Below the pieces are notes generated by a model, which ran no database searches, was not told the origin of the DNA, and was given only the letters and a program-made list of their open reading frames with translations. The translations under genes and the position numbers were made by a program. DNA of 64,000 nucleotides from Thermococcus peptonophilus. Lineage in GTDB: Archaea > Methanobacteriota_B > Thermococci > Thermococcales > Thermococcaceae. How positions within the stretch are numbered: position 1 is the first letter of the stretch; each line of letters opens with the position of its first letter. The stretch lies in NCBI RefSeq assembly GCF_001592435.1, contig NZ_CP014750.1:124001-188000 (forward strand). The letters run 5' to 3'. Shown one piece after another: positions 28,914-38,574 of the stretch.

Positions 28914-29533
28914 AGCTGAACGAATGGTACAAGGACATATTCCGAGAGGCCTCCAACATAGCGATGTCTCATGCCTTAACCTCACTCTCAGAGATGGTGG
29001 GCGGGCCAATAGAGATGGAGCCGCCCGACGTTGAAGTGCTCTCCAGGGTGGAGTTCCTGAAGACACTTGCCCAGAACGGCATCTCAAAGAGCTTTGTGGT
29101 GGCGTTCGACATAACCGAGGGCCTAAACGGCATCACTGTTCTCCAGTTCCCGACGAGGAGTGCAATAAACCTGTCAGCGGCCCTGATGGGAATGGATCCA
29201 TCTGGAATGGAAGAGCTGGACGAAATGGGCAAGTCAGCCATAACCGAGGTAGGCAACATCCTTATATCGGTTTACACTGACATACTTGCAAAGCTCCTTG
29301 GGGAGCCGGTCTCCCTGAGCCCCCCAAAGCCGATAAGCTCCCTCTACGACATCGAAAAGGAACTGAACAGGCCGGATCTGAGGAATGTTGACAAGATTAT
29401 GCTCTTCAAGACGCGCTTCTATGAGGAGAACATCGGGTTTGAGAGCTTTTTCTATCTGGTACCTGACGAGACATCCTTTGAAAAGCTCGTGAAGAGGTTA
29501 GAAGCCCAGGTGAAGGAAGAGGGGGATGAGTGA
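28910..29533 (+). CDS. cheC: CheC-type phosphatase (second copy)
   Basis: Paralogue of the preceding gene, 207 residues. Both phosphatase signatures are intact: [16 protein letters not shown] near residue 12 and [16 protein letters not shown] near 111, each followed by PP. The two CheC proteins are only moderately alike, so they may divide work, one dephosphorylating CheY-P and the other pairing with CheD (inference). ATG 28910 overlaps the previous stop (ATGA), and its own end overlaps the receptor gene by 8 nt. Confidence 0.9.
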   Translation: MKLNEWYKDIFREASNIAMSHALTSLSEMVGGPIEMEPPDVEVLSRVEFLKTLAQNGISKSFVVAFDITEGLNGITVLQFPTRSAINLSAALMGMDPSGMEELDEMGKSAITEVGNILISVYTDILAKLLGEPVSLSPPKPISSLYDIEKELNRPDLRNVDKIMLFKTRFYEENIGFESFFYLVPDETSFEKLVKRLEAQVKEEGDE

Positions 29534-31778
29534 TATGGAGTTCAAGAAGAAGATTGTTGGCATCGTGGTAGTTGCCCTATTGCTAGTGACTGTGCTAGCC
29601 AGTGCCATGATCTTCTACACTGGCAGTCATACGTCTGCGGTTATCAAAGACAAAATGCAACCGGTTGTGGAAGATCAGGCTAGAGAGGCCGTCATGGCTA
29701 AAGCGGAGTCTTTAGCTGAGCAGTTCTCGGGGTTCTTTGATTCAGTTGAGGCCCTAGGAAGGGCAACAAAGGAGCTGACGATCATCTCGCTTAACGATCT
29801 CCAGAGCGAAGGCGTCAGCTTTGGAGACCCGGGTTATGCAGAAAAGCTGAGACCGATACTCCTGGAGCACTTTGAGGTCATAACCAAAGCCGAACCTAAA
29901 CTCAGCGCCGTCTACTTTGGGGACGTGAACGGCAATATGTTCATCTATCCGGAGCAGGAGCTCCCGCCTGACTACGATCCACGCGTCAGGCCCTGGTACC
30001 AGAAGGCAGTTCAGGTCAATGGACCAACATGGAGTGAACCCTACGAGGACGCTTCTTCAGGCAAGTGGGTTATCACCTACGCGATCCCAGTTTATTACAA
30101 CGGGAAACTCGTCGGTGTTATAGGTCTTGATGTCTTCATAGATGAGCTTACAAAAACCATAGACACCGTGAAGATCGGTCAGACTGGCTATGCATACGTT
30201 GTTGGTCAGGACGGAACGATTTACATGCATCCAAATCACGACTACATAATGAAGCTCAACGTTTTCAAGGAACCCAGCTTGAAATCCGTTGCTGACATTA
30301 TACGGAGCGGCAAAGACAAAGATGTCGCCATATACACTTTCAATGGGGTGACAGCAGTTGCCGCAGGTGTCAAAATCCCGAACACGGGCTGGTATGTCTT
30401 CGCTAAGGTCCCCGTAAGTGAGATAAGCGCACCAACCTTAAACGTGATAGAAGACACTAGACAGGCCACAAAGAAGAGCGCCCTAATGACGGCCATTTTG
30501 ATACTGGCACTGTCAGTTGCGATGATTGGAGTTGCATACAAACTAATTGATTCCTCCCTCAAGCCGCTTGTTGCGCTTAGTGTTGCTGCCCAGGCTTTGG
30601 CCGAAGGTAGGTTGAGTGAGGTTAGGGAGAAGCTCAAACAGATACAGTACCTGGAGGATGACGAAATTGGGGTACTCATCAAAGCATTTGAAGCAGTGGG
30701 AAAGGACGTTGTTGGAACACTGCAGGGAATAGCGGAGAAGCTTGAGCGCCTTGCTGAGGGCGATCTCAGCAACGGTCTAAGCGTTGAGGCGAAGGGAGAA
30801 CTGAGGGAGATTATAGAGGATGTCAAGGACATGAGCACAAAGATGAGGGAGCTCCTCGGCAACATCGTTGGCCTCACCGAGAAGCTTGAGAAGCACGCAA
30901 ACGTCCTGGCTCAGATAGCTAGTGATGTTACTGAGGCGATTAATCAGGTGAATGAGGCTGTGCAGCAGGTTAGTGTTGAAGCGCAGCGTCAGCAGGAGAA
31001 TATTAATGAGATTACTGAGGGCATGAGGTTGGTTGCTGACATGAGTGAGGAGAGCGTTAGGGCTATGGAGGAGTTTGAAGGGGCAGTGAACGAGGTTGTG
31101 AACATTGCTGAGGAAGGCAGGCAGAAGGGTGAGGTTTCAGCCCAGCAGATTCAGAGTATTCAGGAGATGATGGGTGAGATTGAGCAGGCTGTTAACAGGG
31201 TTAATGAGATGAGTAGGAGTATTGAGGAGATTACGAATGTGATTACTGGGATTGCGGAGCAGACTAATCTCTTGGCCTTGAATGCGGCTATTGAAGCGGC
31301 TAGGGCTGGTGAGGCTGGTAGGGGGTTTGCTGTGGTTGCCCAGGAGATTAGAAATCTGGCTGAGGAGAGCAAGAAGGCTGCTGACAACATTAAGGAGATT
31401 ATTGGCAGGATGACTGAGGAGATTAGGGGTGCTGTGAACGCTACCCAGAGGGGTGTGAGTGTTGTCAGTGAATCTTCAGAGACTCTCAGGGAGACGACTG
31501 AGTATCTCACTAATATTGCCGAGCTGATTAGTGAGACTGGTTCACGCCTTGGGCACGTGAAGGAGCAGATTATTAGGACGCAGGAGGAGGTTGATAAGGC
31601 TCTGAAAGCCTTGGAGAATTTGGCTGCTTCGGCGGAGGAGACGACTGCCTCGGCTGAAGAAGTCAGTTCAGCCGTTGAGGAGCAAACAGCCGCAATAGAA
31701 GAACTCAAGAGAGCAGCCGACGAGCTGAAGAACATAGTCGAGGAGCTCCGCAAACAGACGAGCACCTTCAGGCTCTGA
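29526..31778 (+). CDS. Methyl-accepting chemotaxis protein with dCache sensor
   Basis: Chemoreceptor of 750 residues. TM1 is at about residues 9-29, followed by an extracellular double-Cache domain (about 35-300; [10 protein letters not shown] and [20 protein letters not shown] are Cache landmarks), TM2 at about 316-338, HAMP (339-420) and the signalling hairpin with tip [18 protein letters not shown]. dCache domains usually bind amino acids or other small metabolites. From about 30939 to 31574 every one of 21 Ile codons is ATT, whereas both flanks use ATA/ATC; this block matches the methylation helices and tip and suggests gene conversion. ATG 29526 overlaps cheC; ATG 29535 is an alternative. 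Confidence 0.95.
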   Translation: MSDMEFKKKIVGIVVVALLLVTVLASAMIFYTGSHTSAVIKDKMQPVVEDQAREAVMAKAESLAEQFSGFFDSVEALGRATKELTIISLNDLQSEGVSFGDPGYAEKLRPILLEHFEVITKAEPKLSAVYFGDVNGNMFIYPEQELPPDYDPRVRPWYQKAVQVNGPTWSEPYEDASSGKWVITYAIPVYYNGKLVGVIGLDVFIDELTKTIDTVKIGQTGYAYVVGQDGTIYMHPNHDYIMKLNVFKEPSLKSVADIIRSGKDKDVAIYTFNGVTAVAAGVKIPNTGWYVFAKVPVSEISAPTLNVIEDTRQATKKSALMTAILILALSVAMIGVAYKLIDSSLKPLVALSVAAQALAEGRLSEVREKLKQIQYLEDDEIGVLIKAFEAVGKDVVGTLQGIAEKLERLAEGDLSNGLSVEAKGELREIIEDVKDMSTKMRELLGNIVGLTEKLEKHANVLAQIASDVTEAINQVNEAVQQVSVEAQRQQENINEITEGMRLVADMSEESVRAMEEFEGAVNEVVNIAEEGRQKGEVSAQQIQSIQEMMGEIEQAVNRVNEMSRSIEEITNVITGIAEQTNLLALNAAIEAARAGEAGRGFAVVAQEIRNLAEESKKAADNIKEIIGRMTEEIRGAVNATQRGVSVVSESSETLRETTEYLTNIAELISETGSRLGHVKEQIIRTQEEVDKALKALENLAASAEETTASAEEVSSAVEEQTAAIEELKRAADELKNIVEELRKQTSTFRL

Positions 31779-31810
31779 GGCCTTTCCTTTACCCTTTCAT
31801 TGTTTGGACG

Positions 31811-32308
31811 GTGGTGAAGGCTGTGGAGATCAAGGTCGGCATCGGTGACTACGCAGTGGCAAAGAAGACGGGGATAATAAGCACATATGGGCTAGGGTCC
31901 TGCGTAGGTATCACGCTATACGACCGTCTGACCAAAGTTGGGGGATTGCTCCACGCGCTCCTCCCGGAGAGCGCACGCTACGGGGGAAGGGGAAACCCTG
32001 CAAAGTACGTGGACACGGGACTGGAGCTCCTGATAAAGGACATGATGAAGCTGGGTGCATCACCGAAGAGACTTGAGGCAAAGCTCTTCGGGGGGGCACA
32101 CATGTTTACCAACGTCAGCAACGAGAACCTCCAGATAGGGCAAAAGAACGTAGAAGTGGCCAAGAGGGAGCTGAAGAAACGAGGCATAAGGCTGGTCGCC
32201 GAAGACACAGGTGGAAAGGGTGGGAGAACTATATATCTAGATGTCAGCACGGGTAAAGTCCGCATGAGAAAGGTCTCAAACGGTAAAGTTATCGAAGCTG
32301 TGTTTTAG
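31811..32308 (+). CDS. cheD: Chemoreceptor glutamine deamidase CheD
   Basis: Deamidates receptor glutamines and interacts with CheC, 165 residues. The papain-like catalytic triad region is visible: GLGSCVGITLYD with the cysteine, GGLLHALLPES with the histidine, then the threonine about 20 residues on. VKLFGG-type AKLFGGAHMF and the VAEDTGGKGGRTIYLDVSTGKV ending are family hallmarks. Start choice is uncertain: GTG at 31811, 31814 or 31823 are in frame, and GACGGTGGTG overlaps the first two. It begins 32 nt after the receptor, across a T-rich stretch. Confidence 0.93.
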   Translation: MVKAVEIKVGIGDYAVAKKTGIISTYGLGSCVGITLYDRLTKVGGLLHALLPESARYGGRGNPAKYVDTGLELLIKDMMKLGASPKRLEAKLFGGAHMFTNVSNENLQIGQKNVEVAKRELKKRGIRLVAEDTGGKGGRTIYLDVSTGKVRMRKVSNGKVIEAVF

Positions 32309-32319
32309 GGGGTGATAAT

Positions 32320-33075
32320 TTGGACGTGGTAACACTGGTGGTGCTCCTCGTGGGTATCGTTGTTGCCGTTGGGATTTCAGCATTCCTAGTCAGCAGGATG
32401 ATGCAGTCGTACACGAGGGAGATCTATCAGGTTCTTGAAAGCACTATTGTGGAGTCCAGAGGGGCAGCACCGGCTCAAACGGCTCCCGCTGTGGTGGAAG
32501 GCGCAAGTGAGAGAGAACTTAAGCTCAAAACACCTCAGAAGACAGGGGTTACTAAGAACGAGGAGGAGTTGCTCGAGCAGCTTAGAAACATCATAAACGA
32601 GAGGATGGGGAAGATACTCGACGAGGCGAGGGAAAAGAAGAAGCGTATACTCACACTGCTGGACTTTGCTAGGGGTTATGCCCTGGGATACGTCACGGAG
32701 GACGACTACAACGCCTTCCTCGTCAAAGTGCTCAACGAGCTTGAAGAGTTCAAGAGGCTCTGGCTCATGAAGTTCCCGACCAAAAAGGACAAGGAGCAGC
32801 TTGAGCTTATGATAACTTACGTCTCAAAGACAAAGCTTCCACTGACTATAAAGACCAAGGATAAGGGGCCAATTGTTCTGAAGCATGAGGAAGCGTTGAT
32901 AAAGATGACTGAGTACATAAACAGCGCCGTCAGCATACTCGACGACCTGATTGAAAAGCGTGGCGGAGACCCGGCGGTTACCCCGCTGGAGATAAAGCTG
33001 AGCAACGAGGTAAGGAAACTCAGGGAGAAAGTTAAAAAACTTGAGGCCCGTCTTGAGGAGTTGAGCACGATATGA
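32320..33075 (+). CDS. Membrane-anchored coiled-coil protein in the che run
   Basis: Protein of 251 residues with one N-terminal transmembrane helix (residues about 4-24, VTLVVLLVGIVVAVGIS). A Pro/Ala-rich linker (48-65), a helical middle domain (about 78-225) and a short C-terminal coiled coil (about 225-250) follow. No named domain. The probable start is TTG 32320 after GGGGTGAT. It sits between cheD and cheF with gaps of 11 and 21 nt, so it is surely part of the chemotaxis transcript. It shares the plan 'TM helix then coiled coil' with the 364-residue protein at the other end of the locus. Confidence 0.75.
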   Translation: MDVVTLVVLLVGIVVAVGISAFLVSRMMQSYTREIYQVLESTIVESRGAAPAQTAPAVVEGASERELKLKTPQKTGVTKNEEELLEQLRNIINERMGKILDEAREKKKRILTLLDFARGYALGYVTEDDYNAFLVKVLNELEEFKRLWLMKFPTKKDKEQLELMITYVSKTKLPLTIKTKDKGPIVLKHEEALIKMTEYINSAVSILDDLIEKRGGDPAVTPLEIKLSNEVRKLREKVKKLEARLEELSTI

Positions 33076-33096
33076 AACTGAAAGAGGATGAGAGCT

Positions 33097-34122
33097 ATGG
33101 CAATTGCCCAAGCTAGGGTCAAGGCTACCATACAGTCAACTTGGAAGGGATCAACCTCAATAAAGTGGAGGGATGCGATGGCCTACTTGGAAAACGACAG
33201 GATTACCCTGAAATACCTTAGAATGGGCCAGGTAGTTGGTGAGGACGTGTTTCCGTTCTCCTCATTAATTGATATTGGAATTAAAATTCCAGATGAGCTT
33301 AAGCTCGATCCCCAACTTCCGCATTTTGGCATGAAGTTCTACGTTCCCGGCTCCGGAGAGAAGACTCTCGTTCTAACCATTGGGAGCAACCTTCTGATTT
33401 ATGACGAGAAGGCCTTTAAGACTTTCATTCACAGGGTGTTCGAGGTTCTGATTAATGGGGTTAAAGTTAAGCTCCTCCTCGCGAGGATGCGCGGCGGCGC
33501 GCTCAACATGGATGCCAAGTGGGAGGATGGGACGCTCCGTATCGTGACTGTGAGATCGGTAAGGAAGAACAGACGCGAGAGGAACATCATAGTCCTGACT
33601 TCTGAAGGTAAACCAATCCCCCTCTTCTCTGATATGGAAGACCTAGACATAGAAGAGATAGAGATGGGAAACAAAAAAGTTGAGGCGTGGAAAATAAAGC
33701 ACTTCTATGAGAACGAGAGCGTCGTTTCGTACCTCTTTGTTGAGGACAAAAAGGTTCGTCTTTACATCCTGAGGTACCTCCTCACATACCGGAAGGACTA
33801 CGTTGAGCTTCTAATAAAAGCCTCTGAAGAGTTCCCAACGATCAAGGCGGAGTTCCAAGAAGAGCTTGAGAGGGAGCTCAAGGAACTCGGTGGGCTCGAT
33901 GAGATGGAGCAGCAGGTTCTCATGGCACTTTACTCTGGCATGGACCCATTAACCCTCCACGAGATGTTCGGGATAAGTGAGAAGGAGCTCGAAGAAATCT
34001 ATGACAGACTAATTGACAAGGGGCTTCTCAAGCTGGTCATGATAAGGAAGGTCGTTGACTTAACTAGGGAGGGGAGAAAGCTCGTCAACAAGCTTATGAA
34101 GTACAGCATGGGAGCCATGTAA
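33097..34122 (+). CDS. cheF: Archaeal taxis protein CheF
   Basis: Adaptor of about 341 residues that in archaea connects CheY and the CheC/CheD proteins to the archaellum motor. The N-terminal two thirds (WKDAMAYLE-type WRDAMAYLENDRITL, VFPFSSLIDIGI) are the CheF domain. The C-terminus from about 260 is a winged-helix-like part (EQQVLMALYSGMDPLTLHEMF, DKGLLKLVMIRKVVDLTREG). ATG 33097 is chosen over 33088 because GAGGATGAGAGCT precedes it. It is the last gene of the che run; a T-rich stretch follows its stop. Confidence 0.9.
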   Translation: MAIAQARVKATIQSTWKGSTSIKWRDAMAYLENDRITLKYLRMGQVVGEDVFPFSSLIDIGIKIPDELKLDPQLPHFGMKFYVPGSGEKTLVLTIGSNLLIYDEKAFKTFIHRVFEVLINGVKVKLLLARMRGGALNMDAKWEDGTLRIVTVRSVRKNRRERNIIVLTSEGKPIPLFSDMEDLDIEEIEMGNKKVEAWKIKHFYENESVVSYLFVEDKKVRLYILRYLLTYRKDYVELLIKASEEFPTIKAEFQEELERELKELGGLDEMEQQVLMALYSGMDPLTLHEMFGISEKELEEIYDRLIDKGLLKLVMIRKVVDLTREGRKLVNKLMKYSMGAM

Positions 34123-34126
34123 TGAA

Positions 34127-34149
34127 CCCTTTTTTGTTTTACTTTTTAC
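34127..34149 (+). terminator. Poly-T terminator after cheF
   Basis: A run with three T clusters (CCCTTTTTTGTTTTACTTTTTACG) begins 4-5 nt after the cheF stop. Archaeal RNA polymerase terminates at such T-rich stretches without needing a hairpin. It would separate the che run from thyX. Confidence 0.6.
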
Positions 34150-34216
34150 GGGCTTTTGATCTATCTTGTTCCCAAAACCTAATAAACCAAACATCTTTTT
34201 TGCCCGGGGGGTCATT

Positions 34217-34954
34217 ATGAGCGATGGAATCAAGGTGACTCTTGTCAATTATACAAAAAAACCTCTTGAAACTGTCACATGGGCGGCCCTCATAAGCTAC
34301 TGGGAAGGGTGGGAAACCGAAGCTTTTGAGAGGATGAGCGGCAAAGACGTCGAAATGCATCTTCCAAGGGTTCTCGGCTATGGACACGAGAGTATCCTCG
34401 AGCACGCGACGCTGACTTTCGCCATTGAGGGATGTTCCCGCGTTTGTTCCCACCAGCTCGTCAGGCACAGGCTCGCCTCTTACACTCAGCAGAGCCAGCG
34501 TTATATTGTATTAAACCCTGAAGACGTTGAGGAGACCTTCGTTATTCCCAATGGGATAAAGGAAGACCCGGAGCTTCTTGCTGAGTGGAAGGAACTCATG
34601 AAAAAGTCGATCGAGCTATACAAAAAGAGCGTTGAGCGCGGTCAGCATCAGGAAGACGCACGTTTTATCCTCCCCCAGGCTGTCAGGACGAAGATAGTCG
34701 TCACGATGAACCTCCGGGAGCTGAAGCACTTTCTGGGACTCAGGGCCTGCGAGAGGGCGCAGTGGGAGATAAGGGAAGTTGCTTGGAAGATGCTCGAGGA
34801 GATTGCAAAGAACGACGAGCTAAAACCGGTAATAAAGTGGGCGAAGCTCGGGCCAAGGTGTGTTCAGCTCGGCTACTGCCCTGAGGGAGAACTGATGCCT
34901 CCGGGATGCTGGAAGAGGACAAGGGAAAAGTGGAAAACGCTTTTTGAGGGTTAG
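34217..34954 (+). CDS. thyX: Flavin-dependent thymidylate synthase
   Basis: Makes dTMP from dUMP using methylene-folate and FAD/NADPH. It has 245 residues. The ThyX motif R-H-R-x2-S-x4-S-x-R is exact in RHRLASYTQQSQR, and CSRVCSHQLVRH and ILPQAVRTKIVVTMNLREL are further conserved parts. ATG 34217 follows GGGGGGTCATT; the in-frame start at 34166 lies in promoter sequence. It is transcribed alone; the 94-nt upstream gap contains an A/T-rich stretch after the che terminator. Confidence 0.96.
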   Translation: MSDGIKVTLVNYTKKPLETVTWAALISYWEGWETEAFERMSGKDVEMHLPRVLGYGHESILEHATLTFAIEGCSRVCSHQLVRHRLASYTQQSQRYIVLNPEDVEETFVIPNGIKEDPELLAEWKELMKKSIELYKKSVERGQHQEDARFILPQAVRTKIVVTMNLRELKHFLGLRACERAQWEIREVAWKMLEEIAKNDELKPVIKWAKLGPRCVQLGYCPEGELMPPGCWKRTREKWKTLFEG

Positions 34955-35015
34955 AAACCTTTGGTTTTAGAAACGGTTTTATTTCCCTTCTCTCACCCAA
35001 TTTTGGTGATAGTCG

Positions 35016-35708
35016 TTGAAATCACGGAGCTGGGAAGTGGAAGTTAACGTTGATTGGGACGTCCTTAAAACTATCTTGAGCGAGCCGAAAAAGACACTGC
35101 CGTTCTTCCCGTACTTTAAGGAATTCGACGATCAAAAAGTCAGGTTTGAAGTGCCCAGGTTCATATTTAATTTTGGTTATGAGTTTGAGTTAGACGTTGG
35201 GTTTGGGAACAGCGAGGCGATATATACCTTCAGAGGAGAGCGGGGAATACTCACAGTAACCTTTAAAGTCCAGAACGGTCGTCTTAAAGTAACCGCAAAC
35301 TGGGCAGGTTTTGGAGAGGCCCTGATGGGTAAGCCCCTCGAGATATTTGCAAAGGGGATAGCAGAAGCAGTGAAGGAGTTTTGTTTATCCTCCCTGTGCC
35401 CTGTAGTTAAGGTATCCTCTGAAGAGGGAGAGGTCATAAAGATAAATGCCGAGAGCGCGCCTGCCCTCTTGAAGAGGCTTTCACTTGAGTTCGGTACCAG
35501 CTTCATAGTAGAGGGGACTGCGGATGACGGAACTTACTTGGCGGCAAAGGTAGTTAACGGAAAGCTGGTTGAACTTCGTCTAAAACAGGGAACAAGGGAA
35601 TCCGTGATAAGCACTGATGTCAGCGTGGTTGAACTGGACGAGGGTCTGTTTGAAGACCTTCCCTTGGACAGAAACTTCAAAATAAAAGTGAGAAGGCTCA
35701 CTCCTTGA
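35016..35708 (+). CDS. Conserved hypothetical protein, possible START-like fold
   Basis: Protein of 230 residues of unknown function. The pattern of a helix (VDWDVLKTILSEPKKTLPFF) followed by a series of beta strands ending in a long helix near residue 115 resembles the SRPBCC/START layout for the first half; the second half (about 125-230) repeats a similar beta-rich pattern. Cysteines occur only in FCLSSLCPVV. The start is a TTG at 35016 with GGTGAT 5 nt upstream and a GTTTTATTTC TATA element near 34975-34984. Its end overlaps the convergent HIT gene by 11 nt. Confidence 0.7.
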   Translation: MKSRSWEVEVNVDWDVLKTILSEPKKTLPFFPYFKEFDDQKVRFEVPRFIFNFGYEFELDVGFGNSEAIYTFRGERGILTVTFKVQNGRLKVTANWAGFGEALMGKPLEIFAKGIAEAVKEFCLSSLCPVVKVSSEEGEVIKINAESAPALLKRLSLEFGTSFIVEGTADDGTYLAAKVVNGKLVELRLKQGTRESVISTDVSVVELDEGLFEDLPLDRNFKIKVRRLTP

Positions 35709-36189
35709 GAACTTCGTCTATCGCTTTTTTCAGCTCGTCGTAGGCTTCCTGCAGGGACTCGGGAATGACCTTCGTGTCCGCTATGACCGGCATGAAGTTG
35801 GTGTCCCCGTTCCAGCGCGGGACGATGTGAAGGTGGACGTGGTCGTCTATTCCCGCTCCGGCCACTCTCCCGAGGTTCACTCCGAGGTTGAAGCCGTCCG
35901 GGTTCATGGCCTTCTTTATCGCCTTTATCATGAGCTGAGAGAGCTTCATTATTTCCAAAAGCTCCTCATCGGTCAGGTCCTCCCATCTCCCGACGTGCCT
36001 GTATGGAGCCACCATGACGTGGCCGGGGTTGTAGGGATAGTTGTTCATTATCACGAAAGCATGCTTTCCGCGGTAGAGGATGAGCCTCTCTCTATCCCGG
36101 TTCTCTTTCGGGAAGTCGCAAAATATACAGCCATCATATTTGGGTGAGCGTATGTACTCGATTCTCCAAGGTGCCCACAGGACTTTCAT
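35698..36189 (-). CDS. HIT family nucleotide hydrolase/transferase
   Basis: Histidine-triad protein of 163 residues acting on phosphate bonds of nucleotides such as Ap4A or AMP-lysine. The triad HVHLHIVPRW is at about residues 118-127. N-terminal CIFCDFPKENRD holds a Cys pair, with NYPYNPGHVMVAPYRHVG typical of the Fhit/Ap4A-phosphorylase-like branch. ATG 36189 is preceded by GGGGGTGAGAAA. It overlaps the convergent unknown gene by 11 nt at the 3' end. Confidence 0.9.
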   Translation of the reverse strand: MKVLWAPWRIEYIRSPKYDGCIFCDFPKENRDRERLILYRGKHAFVIMNNYPYNPGHVMVAPYRHVGRWEDLTDEELLEIMKLSQLMIKAIKKAMNPDGFNLGVNLGRVAGAGIDDHVHLHIVPRWNGDTNFMPVIADTKVIPESLQEAYDELKKAIDEVLKE

Positions 36190-36234
36190 TTTCTCACCCC
36201 CAGCGGGAGAAAGAGGGGGGACTTAAAAGCTTAA

Positions 36235-37170
36235 CTAGAGCTTTGCCCCCGAAAAAAGCAAAACCAAATACACCGCATAGAGGATCAGGAAGTAAACTCC
36301 TATCCTCCTGTCGAGGCCGCCAGAGCGCTTCAGTTCAGCTATCATTGGGAGCATGGTCATGAGAACGAGCACGATGGTTAGGGTTGAGGCGCCTGTGGGA
36401 ATTGGTCTTATCAGTGAGGCCAGTCCAAGAACTACGAGGGCGTTCATTATGTTAGCTCCAATTATGTTGCCAACGCTTATGCTTCCGCGCTCCCTTACTG
36501 CCCCATAGAGGGCGTTCGTCATCTCGGGCAGGGAAGTGCCAATGGCAACAATGGTGGCACCTATGACGTACTCCGCTACCCCAAGGGCCTCGGCGATGTT
36601 TCTGCCGCCGTAAACGACAAGCCTCGCCCCAATAACCATCAGACCACCGTATATTAGGAGCAGGACGTAGTCAAGGACCGTTGCCTTGGTGTGGCGTTCA
36701 GCTCCACTTTCGCGTCCCTTTCTGAAGTGCTTCCTGTAAAGCCACCGCAGATATAGGGCATAAGCTCCGAGAAGGAGAGCACCGTCGAGTCTCGACAGAG
36801 TGCCATCAACGGAGAGCAACATAAGGAATCCAAGGGACGCCAGCATGACAAGGGAATTCTCATACGCGCCGCTTCCAGCCTCCAGTGGCCGTATAACTGA
36901 AGCAAGTCCAAGAATGAGTGCTATGTTGGCAAAGATGCTCCCGAGGGCATTTCCAAGGGCTATGCCTTCAGAACCCGTGATGCTTGCCATCGCACTGGTT
37001 GTTATCTCTGGTAGCGTCGTTGCGAGGCTTATCACCACGAGGCTTATCACTAGGGGAGAAACGCCGGCCTTCTCGGCGACCTCGACGATTTTATCCGAGA
37101 GCTTGTCTCCAAAGACAACGAGGAGTATTATTCCGACGACTATTGAACTTGCCCACGCCAGCATCTCCAC
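36235..37170 (-). CDS. CaCA family Na+/Ca2+ exchanger
   Basis: Membrane protein of 311 residues with about 10 helices arranged as two inverted repeats. Each alpha repeat is evident: SLATTLPEITTSAMASITG with GNALGSIFANIALILG, and AIGTSLPEMTNALYGAV with GNIIGANIMNALVVLG. The GTSLPE and GN-(A/I)-(L/I)-G motifs bind the cations, as in the structurally known archaeal NCX_Mj. GTG 37170 has GGTGAG 5 nt upstream. It is separate from the divergent apgM gene. Confidence 0.92.
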   Translation of the reverse strand: MEMLAWASSIVVGIILLVVFGDKLSDKIVEVAEKAGVSPLVISLVVISLATTLPEITTSAMASITGSEGIALGNALGSIFANIALILGLASVIRPLEAGSGAYENSLVMLASLGFLMLLSVDGTLSRLDGALLLGAYALYLRWLYRKHFRKGRESGAERHTKATVLDYVLLLIYGGLMVIGARLVVYGGRNIAEALGVAEYVIGATIVAIGTSLPEMTNALYGAVRERGSISVGNIIGANIMNALVVLGLASLIRPIPTGASTLTIVLVLMTMLPMIAELKRSGGLDRRIGVYFLILYAVYLVLLFSGAKL

Positions 37171-37264
37171 GTTCTCTCACCGGCGGGAGATTTGAAAGAG
37201 TGTTCATAAAGTTTTATCCAACAAACCTTTAAACCCCATGTCTTAATCACCACAGGTGATAGAC

Positions 37265-38500
37265 ATGAAGCAGAGGAAGGGACTTCTCATAATCCTGGAC
37301 GGTCTCGGAGACAGGCCGATTAAAGAGTTCGGCGGAAAGACGCCGCTTGAGTACGCTAACACCCCCAACATGGACAGGCTCGCCAGAATGGGAATACTCG
37401 GCCAGCAGGACCCGATAAAACCCGGCCAGCCGGCTGGAAGCGACACCGCTCACCTCTCAATATTTGGCTACGACCCATACAATGTCTACCGCGGAAGGGG
37501 TTTCTTAGAGGCTTTAGGAGTTGGACTCAACCTTAACGAGGATGATCTGGCCTTCCGCGTGAACTTCGCCACGATTGAGAACGGAATAATCACCGATAGA
37601 AGGGCCGGGAGAATAAGCACCGAGGAAGCCCACGAGCTGGCCAAAGCCATTCAAGAGAATGTCAAGCTCCCGGTTGACTTCATATTTGTCGGTGCAACCG
37701 GCCACAGGGCCGTTCTGGTTCTCAAGGGCATGGCCAAGGGCTACCGTGTCGGCGAGAACGACCCACACGAGGCCGGAAAGCCCCCGCACGAGTTCACCTG
37801 GGAGGACGAGGAGAGCAAGAAGGTAGCGGAAATCCTTGAGGAGTTCGTCAGACAGGCCCACGAAGTCCTAGAAAAGCACCCGATCAACGAGAAGCGCAGA
37901 AAGGAGGGCAAGCCACCGGCAAACTACCTCCTCATCCGCGGTGCTGGAACTTATCCGGACATACCGATGAAGTTCACCGAGCAGTGGAAGGTCAAGGCCG
38001 CGGCCGTTGTAGCGGTCTCGCTTGTCAAAGGCGTCGCGAGGGCGATAGGCTTCGACGTCTACACTCCAGAGGGAGCAACCGGCGAATACAACACCGACGA
38101 GATGGCCAAGGCCAAGAAGGTCGTCGAGCTCCTTAAGGATTATGACTTCGTGTTCCTGCACTTCAAACCGACCGACGCTGCTGGCCACGACAACAACCCG
38201 AAGCTCAAAGCGGAGATGATAGAGAAGGCAGACAGGATGATAGGCTACATCCTCGAGCACATCGACCTTGAAGACGTTGTCATAGCGATAACCGGCGACC
38301 ACTCAACACCATGCGAGGTCATGAACCACAGCGGCGACCCGGTTCCGCTCCTCGTCGCTGGTGGCGGGGTCAGGCCAGACTACACTGAGAGCTTTGGCGA
38401 GAGGGAGTGCATGCGCGGCGGAATCGGCAGGATTAAGGGCCACGACATAGTGCCCATCATGATGGACCTCATGAACAGGAGCGAGAAGTTCGGTGCGTGA
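37265..38500 (+). CDS. apgM: Cofactor-independent phosphoglycerate mutase, archaeal type
   Basis: Interconverts 3- and 2-phosphoglycerate in glycolysis/gluconeogenesis. It has 411 residues of the alkaline-phosphatase superfamily. The N-terminal LIILDGLGDRP gives the first metal Asp, GSDTAHLSIFGYDP carries the phospho-serine, and late DAAGHDNN and ITGDHSTPCEVMNHSGDPVPLL supply the remaining metal ligands. ATG 37265 follows AGGTGATAGAC. A T-rich stretch directly after the stop looks like a terminator. Confidence 0.95.
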   Translation: MKQRKGLLIILDGLGDRPIKEFGGKTPLEYANTPNMDRLARMGILGQQDPIKPGQPAGSDTAHLSIFGYDPYNVYRGRGFLEALGVGLNLNEDDLAFRVNFATIENGIITDRRAGRISTEEAHELAKAIQENVKLPVDFIFVGATGHRAVLVLKGMAKGYRVGENDPHEAGKPPHEFTWEDEESKKVAEILEEFVRQAHEVLEKHPINEKRRKEGKPPANYLLIRGAGTYPDIPMKFTEQWKVKAAAVVAVSLVKGVARAIGFDVYTPEGATGEYNTDEMAKAKKVVELLKDYDFVFLHFKPTDAAGHDNNPKLKAEMIEKADRMIGYILEHIDLEDVVIAITGDHSTPCEVMNHSGDPVPLLVAGGGVRPDYTESFGERECMRGGIGRIKGHDIVPIMMDLMNRSEKFGA

Positions 38501-38521
38501 TTTCCTTTTTTTCTGTTCTTA
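38501..38521 (+). terminator. Poly-T terminator after apgM
   Basis: TTTCC followed by a T8 run and TCTGTTCTT immediately follows the apgM stop codon. It is a typical archaeal intrinsic terminator and lies between convergent genes. Confidence 0.55.
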
Positions 38522-38574
38522 AAACTCCTTCTGGAAGATGCTTCTTATCAAAACAAAAGTAGGAAGAAAAGAGC

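Noticed and set aside
34123-34216. Upstream in-frame start of thyX at 34166
   Set aside because: It lies in T-rich terminator/promoter sequence with no ribosome-binding site, and the family N-terminus starts at 34217.
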